From an uncultured Eubacteriales bacterium (lineage in GTDB: Bacteria; Bacillota; Clostridia; Oscillospirales; Oscillospiraceae): a stretch of DNA of 23,906 nucleotides. Positions 7,952 to 15,884 of this stretch are shown one piece after another. The stretch spans positions 1-23,906 of the forward strand of contig URGL01000037.1 in NCBI GenBank assembly GCA_900547405.1, in the 5' to 3' direction. The notes under the pieces are model-generated. The model saw only the letters and a list, made by a program, of their open reading frames with translations. It ran no database searches and had not been told where the DNA came from. Position numbers and translations under genes: made by a program. Position 1 is the stretch's first letter. Each line of letters opens with the position of its first letter.

Positions 7952-9919
7952 TTATAGGCCATTGCCCCGCAGCTCCACGATCTGATCCCGGAGAACAGCC
8001 GCGTATTCGTACTCCATCATCTTAGCCGCTTCCTTCATCTGCTTCTCCAGCCGGGCGATCTCCTTCTCCTTCTCGGCCTTGGTCATCTTCACGCCGTTGC
8101 GGCCCTTCCGCTCGGCGGTGGGGGAGGAGATCTCGATCAGGTCCCGGACGGACTTGATCACGGTCTTGGGCACAATGCCGTGGTCCTTGTTGAATTTGTC
8201 CTGGATCTCCCGTCTCCGGGCAGTCTCGTCCATGGCGACCCGCATGGATGGGGTCACCGTATCGGCATACATAATGACCTTGCCGTCGGCGTTTCGGGCC
8301 GCCCGGCCCATGGTCTGGATCAGGCTGGTCTCACTGCGCAGGAAGCCTTCCTTGTCCGCGTCCAGGATGGCCACCAGGCTTACCTCCGGCAGGTCCAGGC
8401 CCTCCCGCAGCAGGTTGATGCCCACCAGCACATCGAATTTGGCAAGGCGCAGGTCCCGGATGATCTCCATCCGCTCCATGGCCCCGATGTCGGAGTGCAT
8501 ATACCTGACTTTAATACCGGCCTTTTGCAGATACACCGTCAGGTCCTCCGCCATCTTCTTGGTCAGGGTGGTGACCAGCACCCGCTCCTGCCGGGCGGTG
8601 CGCAGGTTGATCTCCCCGATGAGGTCGTCGATCTGGCCGTCGATGGGCCGGACCTCTACCTGGGGATCCAGCAGGCCTGTGGGGCGGATCACCTGCTCCA
8701 CGATCTGGCCGGACCGGGTCCGCTCGTACTCCCCCGGAGTGGCGGAGACGTAGATGACCTGGTTGATCTTTTGGTCGAACTCCCCAAAGTTCAGGGGCCG
8801 GTTGTCATAGGCCGAAGGCAGCCGGAAGCCGTAGTTCACCAGGGCATCCTTCCGGCTCCGGTCCCCGGCGTACATGGCCCGGCACTGGGGCAGGGTCACA
8901 TGGCTCTCGTCAATGAACATGAGATAATCTTCCGGGAAGTAGTCCAGCAGGGTGGTAGGAGGCGTTCCCGGAGCCCGGCCCTGAATGACCCGGGAGTAAT
9001 TCTCAATGCCGTTGCAGAAGCCGATCTCCGTCATCATCTCCAGGTCGTAGGCCGTCCGCTGGGCAATGCGCTGGGCTTCGATGAGCTTGCCCTCCCCCCG
9101 GAATTTCTCCACCTGGCTGTCGCATTCCTTCTGAATTTCCAGCATGGCCCGCTGGAGCTTCTCTTTGGAGGCTACATAGTGGCTGGCAGGGTAGATGGCC
9201 ACATGGTCCACATACCGTTCCGCCAGGCCGGACACGGCGTTGATCTCGCTGATCCGGTCGATCTCGTCTCCGAAGAACTCCACACGGATGGCCCGGCCGG
9301 ACCAATAGGCCGGGTAGACCTCCAGCGTATCCCCCCGGACCCGGAACTTGTTCCGGGAAAAGTCCAGGTCGTTTCGCTCGTAGCGGATCTCCGTCAGCTT
9401 TTTGAGGATCTCGTCCATAGGCCGCTCCATGCCCACCCGGAGGGAGATGACCATGCTCTTATAGTCGATGGGGTCTCCCAGACCGTAGAGGCAGCTGACG
9501 GAGGCCACAATGATCACATCCCGCCGCTCGAAGAGGGACGAGGTGGCCGAGTGCCGCAGCCGATCGATCTCCTCATTGACGGAGGCATCCTTTTCGATAT
9601 AGGTATCCGTATGGGCGATGTAGGCCTCGGGCTGATAATAGTCGTAATAGGAGATAAAATACTCCACCACATTGTTGGGAAAAAATTCCCGGAACTCCGA
9701 GCACAACTGGGCCGCCAATGTCTTATTATGGGCCAGGACCAGAGTGGGCCGGTTGAGCCTTGCGATCACGGACGCCATGGTAAAGGTCTTGCCGGATCCG
9801 GTGACCCCCAGCAGGGTCTGCTCCCGCAGTCCCCAGTTGACGCCGTTGGTCAGGGCCTCAATGGCCTCCGGCTGGTCGCCGGAGGGCTTGTATTCGGAAA
9901 TCAGTTCAAAATGATCCAT
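7952..9919 (-). CDS. uvrB: UvrB, excinuclease ABC subunit B
   Basis: UvrB is the damage-verification helicase-like subunit of nucleotide excision repair, acting with UvrA (encoded at 12046-14871) and UvrC (not in the window). The 655-residue product has Walker A GVTGSGKT (38-45), the beta-hairpin region YFISYYDYYQPEAYI (about 88-102), the DESH box (FIDESHVTLPQ), motif VI QTMGRAARNADGKVIMYAD and a C-terminal UVR domain (EKEIARLEKQMKEAAKMMEYEYAA) that contacts UvrC. The ATG follows an AAAAGGAG site. It lies 67 nt behind radC and is probably co-transcribed with it. No LexA-like box was seen nearby. Confidence 0.98.
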   Translation of the reverse strand: MDHFELISEYKPSGDQPEAIEALTNGVNWGLREQTLLGVTGSGKTFTMASVIARLNRPTLVLAHNKTLAAQLCSEFREFFPNNVVEYFISYYDYYQPEAYIAHTDTYIEKDASVNEEIDRLRHSATSSLFERRDVIIVASVSCLYGLGDPIDYKSMVISLRVGMERPMDEILKKLTEIRYERNDLDFSRNKFRVRGDTLEVYPAYWSGRAIRVEFFGDEIDRISEINAVSGLAERYVDHVAIYPASHYVASKEKLQRAMLEIQKECDSQVEKFRGEGKLIEAQRIAQRTAYDLEMMTEIGFCNGIENYSRVIQGRAPGTPPTTLLDYFPEDYLMFIDESHVTLPQCRAMYAGDRSRKDALVNYGFRLPSAYDNRPLNFGEFDQKINQVIYVSATPGEYERTRSGQIVEQVIRPTGLLDPQVEVRPIDGQIDDLIGEINLRTARQERVLVTTLTKKMAEDLTVYLQKAGIKVRYMHSDIGAMERMEIIRDLRLAKFDVLVGINLLREGLDLPEVSLVAILDADKEGFLRSETSLIQTMGRAARNADGKVIMYADTVTPSMRVAMDETARRREIQDKFNKDHGIVPKTVIKSVRDLIEISSPTAERKGRNGVKMTKAEKEKEIARLEKQMKEAAKMMEYEYAAVLRDQIVELRGNGL

Positions 9920-9986
9920 AAGTTCTCCTTTTACAGCTGGGGGATTGCCACACCGGTGCGGGCGCTGGTTCGCAATGGCAGCGTGA

Positions 9987-10673
9987 TCATATCAGCAGGC
10001 ACTGGTTGAAGCGTTCGTCGGACATGGCGATGGATACATAGTCGTCATCCGCCACAACTATGTGGTCCGCCAGGGCGATCTCCACAGCCCGAAGGGCCTG
10101 GGCAATCTGGCGGGTGGTCTGGATGTCCTCAGCCGAGGGCACCGCCAGGCCGCTGGGATGGTTGTGGGCCAGCACCACCGTAGAGGCGTTGACCCCCATG
10201 GCAGTCTCCACCACCTTCCGGATGGAGATCCCCGTGGAGTTGGTGCCGCCCCGGCCCACCTCCTTGCAGCACAGGAGCTTGCACTTGGCATCCAGGCAGA
10301 GCAGAAACACCGTCTCCGTCTTTCTCCCGAAAAACCTGGGCACCAGATACTGGGCGCAGCTTTCCAGGGTGGGCAGCACCTGGGCGGCCGATGTCCTGTC
10401 CACCATATACATTCTTCCCAGCTGGGGCACCAGGTGCAGCAGCAGCGCCGCGCTCTCCCCCACGCCGGGAACCTTGGTCAATTCCCCGGGATCCGCCTCC
10501 AGAACCTGACTGAGACTGCCAAAGTGCTCCAGCAGGGCATGGGCAGCAGGGTTGGTATCCGCCCTGGGAATGGCATAGAACAGCAGCAGCTCCAAAGCCT
10601 GCACATCCGTAAAGCCGTCCAGCCCCTCCTCCAGGAACCGTTTTTTGAGTCTCTGTCTGTGTCCCTCGTGCAT
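9987..10673 (-). CDS. radC: RadC/DUF2466 JAB-domain protein
   Basis: This is a RadC-family protein with an N-terminal UPF0758 helix-hairpin-helix part (LTKVPGVGESAALLL) and a C-terminal JAB/MPN domain carrying the metal-site motif LAHNHPSG followed by PSAEDI. The old DNA-repair role is doubtful and its biochemical activity is not settled. I start it at the ATG at 10673 (MHEGHRQRLKKRFL, the usual family start) because AAAGGAG lies 7 nt upstream. The frame is open to 10784, but upstream starts would run into the divergent promoter at 10700-10728. The product is about 228 residues. No convincing promoter is visible directly upstream on this strand. Confidence 0.93.
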   Translation of the reverse strand: MHEGHRQRLKKRFLEEGLDGFTDVQALELLLFYAIPRADTNPAAHALLEHFGSLSQVLEADPGELTKVPGVGESAALLLHLVPQLGRMYMVDRTSAAQVLPTLESCAQYLVPRFFGRKTETVFLLCLDAKCKLLCCKEVGRGGTNSTGISIRKVVETAMGVNASTVVLAHNHPSGLAVPSAEDIQTTRQIAQALRAVEIALADHIVVADDDYVSIAMSDERFNQCLLI

Positions 10674-10699
10674 AACTGTACTCCTTTTGGAAATCTCTC

Positions 10700-10728
10700 T
10701 TGCCATTTCCGGAAAAATCCGGTACAAT
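10700..10728 (+). promoter_or_regulatory. Sigma-A type promoter for the histidine-kinase-like gene
   Basis: TTGCCA (10700-10705) and TACAAT (10723-10728) are separated by exactly 17 nt. The predicted start near 10735 gives a leader of about 85 nt before the ATG at 10819, which has an AGGAGG site at 10807-10812. The promoter overlaps the upstream side of radC, so the two genes are divergent. Confidence 0.75.
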
Positions 10729-10818
10729 AGGGGCAAGCTGAAATACGTCGAAACATGGGGAGAAAGTTTTCCCTGTTTCTGCACAAACTACTCACAAGTC
10801 CGTATCAGGAGGATCATC

Positions 10819-11853
10819 ATGGAACATCCCAATGCCGACCTCATACATCTGATTGCCACCCCCTGCTTCTGCGTCCGGGAGGGTAATATCATTTCGCGCA
10901 ACGCGGCGGCGGAGTCTCTGCCTCTGTCCGTTGGCGATGCCGTCACCCCCCTTTTGCTGACGGGAGCCGAAGAATACGCCGCCTTTCAGGAGGGGGCCCT
11001 GTCGCTGACCCTCAGCCTGGGAGGCACCACCTTCGCCGCCACAGCCCGCCGGGAAGGAGATACCGACTATTTTCTTCTGGAGCAGGCAGGCTGGGATCAG
11101 GAGCTGACCCCTCTTGCCCTGGCCGCCAGAGAGCTGCGCGGTACCCTTTCCGGCCTGTGCGCCGTAGCGGAGTCCCTCAGTGACCAAGGTGCGAAAGAAG
11201 CGCCTCTGCTGAATCGGAGTCTGGCCCAGACCCTGCGGATCATCGGCAATATGTCCGCCGCTCCCAGCCCGGCCTATCACCCGGAATTTTTGGACATCTG
11301 CGCCCTCTGCGGTGAATTTTTCGAAAAAGCCGCCGCCCAGCTGGAGACGGTCCCGCGGCAGCTGACCTATCAGCTTCCCAAGGACCCGATCTACACCCTG
11401 GCCGACCCTCAGGAGCTGGAGCGGGCCTTTCTGAACCTTCTGTCCAACGCCGCAAAGTTTACGTCACCTCAGGACCGGATCCTGTGCAGCCTGGCACGGA
11501 GGGGCCGGATGCTTTACCTGACCGTTCAGGACACCGGCACCGGCATCCCGGAGGCACTGCGGGGCAGCCTCTTCTCCCGATATCAGCGGCAGCCCGCCAT
11601 AGAGGACGGGCGCCTGGGCCTGGGCCTGGGGATGGTACTGGTCCGTTCCGCCGCCGCCCATCACGGAGGTACCGTTCTGGTCGACAGCCCCAACGGCATC
11701 GGCACCCGGGTCACCATGACCCTTGCCATCCGGCAGGACATCCCGAAGGGATTTCGCTCCCCCATTCTGCGGGTAGACTATTCCGGCGAGCGGGATCACG
11801 GCCTGATTGAGCTTTCGGATGTGCTTCCGACAGAGTGCTACCGGGAGCTTTGA
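10819..11853 (+). CDS. Soluble histidine-kinase-like protein lacking the H-box histidine
   Basis: The 344-residue product has no membrane segment. The C-terminal half is a HATPase_c domain: N box ERAFLNLLSNAAKF (201-214), G1 box DTGTGIP (238-244), G2 box GLGLGMVLV (267-275) and GTRVTMTLA (295-303). Before it, residues 100-120 read like an HisKA dimerisation helix (ARELRGTLSGLCAVAESL), but the phospho-accepting His of the canonical HELRTPL is Arg104. The first 90 residues resemble no domain I can name. No response regulator is adjacent. By sequence it could bind ATP but not autophosphorylate in the usual way, so it may be a pseudokinase or use another residue. It has its own promoter and terminator. 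Confidence 0.85.
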   Translation: MEHPNADLIHLIATPCFCVREGNIISRNAAAESLPLSVGDAVTPLLLTGAEEYAAFQEGALSLTLSLGGTTFAATARREGDTDYFLLEQAGWDQELTPLALAARELRGTLSGLCAVAESLSDQGAKEAPLLNRSLAQTLRIIGNMSAAPSPAYHPEFLDICALCGEFFEKAAAQLETVPRQLTYQLPKDPIYTLADPQELERAFLNLLSNAAKFTSPQDRILCSLARRGRMLYLTVQDTGTGIPEALRGSLFSRYQRQPAIEDGRLGLGLGMVLVRSAAAHHGGTVLVDSPNGIGTRVTMTLAIRQDIPKGFRSPILRVDYSGERDHGLIELSDVLPTECYREL

Positions 11854-11870
11854 ATGCATACTGTCCTTTT

Positions 11871-11895
11871 GGGCCCATTATACCGGGCCCTTTTT
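11871..11895 (+). terminator. Intrinsic terminator of the histidine-kinase-like gene
   Basis: GGGCCC (11871-11876), an 8-nt loop and GGGCCC (11885-11890) are followed at once by five T (11891-11895), 17 nt behind the stop codon. Confidence 0.88.
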
Positions 11896-11905
11896 CAAAT
11901 TGCAA
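11877..11905 (-). promoter_or_regulatory. Predicted antisense promoter inside the terminator
   Basis: On the minus strand TTGCAA (11905-11900) and TATAAT (11882-11877) are separated by exactly 17 nt, which is near consensus. The -10 hexamer lies in the loop of the plus-strand terminator. Transcription would run antisense through the whole histidine-kinase-like gene toward radC and uvrB. This is prediction from sequence only. Confidence 0.5.
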
Positions 11906-11937
11906 CCGCCACCCATGAATTTCTTTCCAATTTCAGG

Positions 11938-12009
11938 AGGGGCGATAGGAACCATACCGCCCCACTCCCGTCCCGGACTGCGTCCGGTCCCCCCCTCCCA
12001 GGAGAGGGG
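11938..12009. repeat. Multi-hairpin intergenic repeat, copy B (behind uvrA)
   Basis: An outer GGGGCG/CGCCCC stem (11938-11943 with 11959-11964) is followed by CCCGTCCCGG (11967-11976, identical to 130-139). A 6-bp hairpin CCGGAC/GTCCGG (11973-11987) and a CCCCTC/GAGGGG hairpin (11992-12009) come next. The 6-bp hairpin differs from copy A by a G-C to A-T pair change, so the stem is kept while the sequence changes. Both copies have the same orientation and sit behind a minus-strand gene. Confidence 0.65.
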
Positions 12010-12013
12010 TTTG

Positions 12014-12039
12014 CCCCCTGCGGCACAGGCCGCAGGGGG
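12014..12039 (-). terminator. Strong hairpin behind uvrA, probable terminator
   Basis: A perfect 10-bp stem CCCCCTGCGG/CCGCAGGGGG with a 6-nt loop begins 6 nt behind the uvrA stop. No T-run follows on the minus strand; a short TTTT follows on the plus strand. It may stop transcription from either side or protect the uvrA mRNA end. Confidence 0.6.
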
Positions 12040-12045
12040 ATCCTT

Positions 12046-14871
12046 TTACTTCAGATAGCTCTTCAAATACTGCCCCGTGTAGCTCTCCGGGATCCCCGCT
12101 ACCTCCTCCGGGGTGCCGGTGGCCACAATGGTTCCGCCGCCGTCTCCGCCTTCGGGGCCCAGGTCGATCAGGTAGTCCGCGGTCTTGATGAGGTCCAGGT
12201 TGTGCTCAATGACCAGCACCGTATTGCCGGCATCCACAAGTCTGTTGAGAACCTCAATGAGCCGGTGAACGTCCGCGGCGTGGAGGCCTGTGGTAGGCTC
12301 GTCCAGAATATAAATGGTCCGGCCCGTGGCTGTCCGGCTCAGCTCCGTAGCCAGCTTCACCCGCTGGGCCTCGCCGCCGGAGAGGGTGGTGCTGGCCTGG
12401 CCCAGCTTGATATAGCCCAGGCCCACCTCGCAGAGCATCTGAGCCTTCCTGCGGATCTTTGGCAGGTTCTCAAAGAACTCCACAGCCTCTTCACAGGTCA
12501 TATCCAGCACCTGGGCAATGTTCTTGCCCTTGTATTGGACCTCCAGGGTCTCCCGGTTGTATCGGGCTCCATGGCAGACCTCGCAGGGCACATACACATC
12601 CGGCAGGAAGTGCATCTCGATTTTTACCAGGCCGTCGCCGGAGCAGGCTTCGCACCGGCCCCCCTTCACATTGAAGCTGAACCGGCCCGGACCGTAGCCC
12701 CGCATTTTGGCATCCGCCGTAGAAGCGAAAAGGTCCCGGATGTCGTTGAAGAGCCCGGTGTAGGTAGCCGGGTTGGACCGGGGAGTCCGGCCAATGGGGC
12801 TCTGGTCGATGTCGATGACCTTGTCCAGATTTTCCAGCCCCTCCACGCAAGCGCAGGCGCCGGGGCGACACCGGGCATGGTTCAGCTTTGCCAGCAGGGT
12901 CTTATTCAGCACCTCGTTGACCAGGCTGGACTTGCCGGAGCCGGAGACACCGGTGACGCAGGTAAAGGTTCCCAGGGGAATGGTCACATCCACGTCCTTC
13001 AGGTTGTTTTCCCTGGCCCCCCGGACGGTCAGGAACTTCCCGTTCCCAGGCCGCCGGTTCTCCGGCACAGGGATTTTCTTTTGGCCGGAGAGATACTGCC
13101 CCGTGACGGAATCCGGGCAGTCCAGAATGTCCTGCAGGGTCCCCGCGGCAACGATCCGGCCACCGTGGCTTCCCGCCCCGGGGCCCACATCCACAATATA
13201 GTCTGCGGCCCGCATGGTATCCTCGTCGTGCTCCACCACGATCAGGGTATTGCCCAGGTCCCGCAGATGCTTCAGGGTTGCCAGAAGCTTATCATTGTCC
13301 CGCTGGTGCAGGCCAATGGAGGGCTCGTCCAGAATATACAGCACCCCCATAAGAGAGGAGCCGATTTGGGTCGCAAGTCTGATCCGCTGGCTTTCGCCGC
13401 CGGAGAGGGTCCCGGCTCCCCGGGACAAGGTCAGGTAGCTCAGGCCCACATCCGTCAGGAACCGGAGCCGGGAGGTGATCTCCCGGACGATTTGCTGGGC
13501 CACCACCGCCATGTTGCCCTCCAGGCGGAGATTTTCCATAAACTCCAGCTCCTGGACCACGCTCATGCGGCAGAACTCCATAATGTTCAGCCCGCCTACG
13601 GTGACAGCCAGAGCCAGCTCGTTGAGCCGGTCCCCGTGGCACTTGGGGCAGGGGGCCGTGGCCATGCACTCCTCCAGCTCCTTCCGGGCGGAGTCGGACT
13701 GAGTCTCCCGGTAGCGGCGGGAGATATTGTTGAGAATGCCCTCAAAGGGCTGCTCCAGCACCCCCATGCCGTTGCCCCGGTTATAGGTCATCCGCAGCTT
13801 TTCCGTGCCGGTGCCGTAGAGGATCACCTTCATGGCATCCTTGGACAGGCTCTTCACAGGCTCCGTCAGGGAGAAGTGATACTTCTGGGACAGGGCCTCA
13901 AAGTACATCCGGAAAATGGAATCCGTCCGGGCACTTTGCCAGCCGGAGGCCTGAATGGCCCCCTCGAAAATGGACTTGTCCTTATCGGGGATCACCAGAT
14001 CCTCGTCGGCAATGAGCTGAAAGCCCAGACCGGTGCAGCTGGGGCAGGCCCCGTTGGGATTGTTGAAGGAGAACATTCTGGGCTCCAGCTCCGTCAGGCT
14101 AATGCCGCAGTCTTCGCAGGCATAGTTCTGGGAGAAGCTCAGCTCCTGGTCCTCCTTCGGCAGCTGAATGATCACCAGGCCGCCGGAATGGGCACAGGCC
14201 GTCTCGATGGAGTCCGTCAGGCGGCGGCGAAGGCCCTCTTTCAGCACCAGCCGGTCCACCACCAGCTCGATGGTGTGCTTTTTGTTCTTCTCCAGCTTGA
14301 TCTCTTCCGTCAGATCATAGAGGATGCCGTCCACCCGGACCCGGGCAAAGCCCTGCTTCCGGGCATCCTCAAAGACCTTGACATGCTCGCCCTTCTTCCC
14401 CCGAATGACGGGCGACAGCACCACAAACCGGGTACCCTCTCCCAGGGCCTCTACCCGGTCCACAATCTGGTCGATGGTCTGTTTTTTGATCTCCTTGCCG
14501 CACTTGGGGCAGTGGGGCGTTCCCACCCGGGCCCACAGCAGCCGCAAATAGTCGTAGATCTCCGTCACCGTACCCACGGTGGACCGGGGGCTCTTGGAGG
14601 TGGTCTTCTGGTCAATGGAAATGGCCGGGGACAGCCCGTCGATGGAGTCCACATCCGGCTTGTCCATCTGCCCCAAAAACTGCCGGGCGTAGGAGCTCAG
14701 GCTCTCCACATACCGCCGCTGGCCCTCGGCATAGATGGTATCAAAGGCCAGGCTGGATTTTCCGGAGCCGCTGAGGCCGGTAAACACCACCATTTTGTCC
14801 CGGGGGATGGAAACATCCACATTTTTCAGATTGTTTTCCCGGGCACCCCGGACTATGATTCTGTCGTTCAT
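12046..14871 (-). CDS. uvrA: UvrA, excinuclease ABC subunit A
   Basis: UvrA is the ATP-dependent damage-recognition subunit of nucleotide excision repair. The 941-residue product has the usual length and two ABC ATPase modules. Walker A motifs are GLSGSGKSSLAFDTIYAEG (N-terminal) and GVSGSGKSSLVNEVL (C-terminal). Each module has a LSGGE signature followed by a Walker B region (LYILDEPSIGLHQRDN and IYILDEPTTGLHAADV). Zinc sites are visible as CEDCG...CPSC and RCEAC...CEVC. The ATG at 14871 is preceded by GAGG and by its own promoter. It is a single-gene unit, separate from uvrB. The long open frame on the opposite strand is a shadow. Confidence 0.98.
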   Translation of the reverse strand: MNDRIIVRGARENNLKNVDVSIPRDKMVVFTGLSGSGKSSLAFDTIYAEGQRRYVESLSSYARQFLGQMDKPDVDSIDGLSPAISIDQKTTSKSPRSTVGTVTEIYDYLRLLWARVGTPHCPKCGKEIKKQTIDQIVDRVEALGEGTRFVVLSPVIRGKKGEHVKVFEDARKQGFARVRVDGILYDLTEEIKLEKNKKHTIELVVDRLVLKEGLRRRLTDSIETACAHSGGLVIIQLPKEDQELSFSQNYACEDCGISLTELEPRMFSFNNPNGACPSCTGLGFQLIADEDLVIPDKDKSIFEGAIQASGWQSARTDSIFRMYFEALSQKYHFSLTEPVKSLSKDAMKVILYGTGTEKLRMTYNRGNGMGVLEQPFEGILNNISRRYRETQSDSARKELEECMATAPCPKCHGDRLNELALAVTVGGLNIMEFCRMSVVQELEFMENLRLEGNMAVVAQQIVREITSRLRFLTDVGLSYLTLSRGAGTLSGGESQRIRLATQIGSSLMGVLYILDEPSIGLHQRDNDKLLATLKHLRDLGNTLIVVEHDEDTMRAADYIVDVGPGAGSHGGRIVAAGTLQDILDCPDSVTGQYLSGQKKIPVPENRRPGNGKFLTVRGARENNLKDVDVTIPLGTFTCVTGVSGSGKSSLVNEVLNKTLLAKLNHARCRPGACACVEGLENLDKVIDIDQSPIGRTPRSNPATYTGLFNDIRDLFASTADAKMRGYGPGRFSFNVKGGRCEACSGDGLVKIEMHFLPDVYVPCEVCHGARYNRETLEVQYKGKNIAQVLDMTCEEAVEFFENLPKIRRKAQMLCEVGLGYIKLGQASTTLSGGEAQRVKLATELSRTATGRTIYILDEPTTGLHAADVHRLIEVLNRLVDAGNTVLVIEHNLDLIKTADYLIDLGPEGGDGGGTIVATGTPEEVAGIPESYTGQYLKSYLK

Positions 14872-14913
14872 TCGCTTACCTCTCTGGGAGTAGTCTCGTT
14901 TTTTGTGCCCTCT

Positions 14914-14942
14914 ATTATACCACAGGCACGGAAATGTTACAA
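14914..14942 (-). promoter_or_regulatory. Sigma-A type promoter of uvrA
   Basis: On the minus strand TTGTAA (14942-14937) and TATAAT (14919-14914) are 17 nt apart, with TG one base before the -10 (TGGTATAAT). The predicted leader is about 35 nt. No clear LexA palindrome was found. Confidence 0.82.
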
Positions 14943-14985
14943 GTAATTTTCAAACGAAAATTCGGGAATGTTTTCCCACAGCCCC

Positions 14986-15020
14986 AAAAGAACCGGCCCG
15001 AACGAACTGTCCGGGCCGGT
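14986..15020 (-). terminator. Intrinsic terminator of the iscS-iscU-rrf2 operon
   Basis: On the minus strand a 9-bp perfect stem ACCGGCCCG/CGGGCCGGT (15020-15012 with 15000-14992) with an 11-nt loop is followed by TCTTTT. It begins 3 nt behind the rrf2 stop. Confidence 0.88.
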
Positions 15021-15023
15021 CTC

Positions 15024-15437
15024 TTATTCCATATTTTCCTTCAGCAAATCCGCCAGGGTGATGCCCTCGAAGAAATCATCGATCATCTTATCCAGCTTGT
15101 CCCACATGGGCCTGGTTTCGCAGCAGGCCTGACGGGCACAGGCGGCGGGGCCCTCCGCCGTGCAGGAAACCACGGCCAGCCCCCCCTCGGTGAGCTTCAG
15201 GATGCTGCCTACGGTGTATTCCTCGGGCTTGCGGTTCAGGCGGTAGCCGCCGCCTTTGCCGTGGACCGCGTCCACCAGGCCGCCTTTTGAGAGCATGGTC
15301 ATAATGGACTCCAAATACTTCAGGGAAATGTTCTCCTGCTCGGCGATCTCCTTAATGGGGATGTACTCCTCCCCGCCCCGCTGGGCCATTGCCACCATCA
15401 CCCGCAGGGCGTAACGTCCTTTGGTCGATACGATCAT
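15024..15437 (-). CDS. Rrf2/IscR-type Fe-S cluster-sensing regulator
   Basis: The 137-residue winged-helix regulator starts MIVSTKGRYALRVM, the typical Rrf2 opening. The helix-turn-helix is IPIKEIAEQENISLKYLESI (about 26-45) and the wing is GKGGGYRLNRKPEEYTVG. The cluster-binding loop has C92, C100, C105 and C106; Escherichia coli IscR uses C92, C98, C104 and H107, so a [2Fe-2S] cluster is likely but the spacing differs. I reject the longer open frame to 15599, whose start of 54 residues is an iscU shadow. The ATG lies one base behind the iscU stop. It is last in the operon and is the obvious candidate to bind the palindrome at 17109-17129. Confidence 0.92.
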   Translation of the reverse strand: MIVSTKGRYALRVMVAMAQRGGEEYIPIKEIAEQENISLKYLESIMTMLSKGGLVDAVHGKGGGYRLNRKPEEYTVGSILKLTEGGLAVVSCTAEGPAACARQACCETRPMWDKLDKMIDDFFEGITLADLLKENME

Positions 15438-15438
15438 A

Positions 15439-15867
15439 TCACTCGCAATGCTCGCAGTGTTCGCAGTCCGGGAAATCCTTCTCGTCGTAGGGCAGACCGG
15501 CCCGGTCATAGTAGTCCTGCAAGGCCTTCTTGATGGCCTCCTCCGCCAGGACGGAGCAGTGCAGCTTGTGGGCGGGCAGACCGTCCAGTGCCTCGGCAAC
15601 GGCCTTGTTGGTCAGGGCCATGGCCTCGTGGATGGATTTGCCCTTGATCATCTCGGTGGCCATGGAAGAGGAGGCGATGGCGCTGCCGCAGCCGAAGGTC
15701 TCGAACTTCACGTCCTTGATGATGTCATCCTCGATCTTTAGGTAGATCTTCATGATATCGCCGCACTTGGCGTTGCCGACCTCACCCACGCCGTTGGCAT
15801 CCTCGATGACGCCCACATTCCGGGGATGGGTGAAATGATCCATAACTTTTTCACTGTAAAGTGCCAT
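15439..15867 (-). CDS. iscU: IscU/NifU-N Fe-S cluster scaffold protein with Cys/His tail
   Basis: This protein is the scaffold on which IscS-delivered sulfur and iron are assembled into clusters. The 142-residue product has the three conserved scaffold cysteines: C35 in NAKCGD, C60 in FGCGSAIASS and C104 in LHCSVLAEE. The C-terminus ends in DCEHCEHCE, which adds cysteines C135, C138 and C141 beyond the usual domain. A GGAGG site precedes the ATG, and iscS lies 17 nt upstream. The chaperone-binding motif of proteobacterial IscU (LPPVK) is absent, as in Firmicute versions. Confidence 0.95.
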   Translation of the reverse strand: MALYSEKVMDHFTHPRNVGVIEDANGVGEVGNAKCGDIMKIYLKIEDDIIKDVKFETFGCGSAIASSSMATEMIKGKSIHEAMALTNKAVAEALDGLPAHKLHCSVLAEEAIKKALQDYYDRAGLPYDEKDFPDCEHCEHCE

Positions 15868-15884
15868 TTTTTATTTCCTCCAAA

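Noticed and set aside
8180..10009. A 609-codon plus-strand open frame opposite uvrB
   Set aside because: Antisense shadow of uvrB; no domain and no initiation signals.
11854..14946. A very long open frame on the plus strand opposite uvrA
   Set aside because: It is the complement of a clear uvrA; its composition is Gly/Leu/His-rich as expected from an antisense GC-rich frame, and it lacks a ribosome binding site and any recognisable domain.
14872..14990. A LexA/SOS box before uvrA
   Set aside because: CGAA/TTCG-like fragments occur near 14955, but they do not give the GAAC-N4-GTTC palindrome and lie upstream of the -35.
15438..15599. Upstream extension of the Rrf2 reading frame
   Set aside because: It is an out-of-frame iscU segment; the family start MIVSTKGRY is at 15437.
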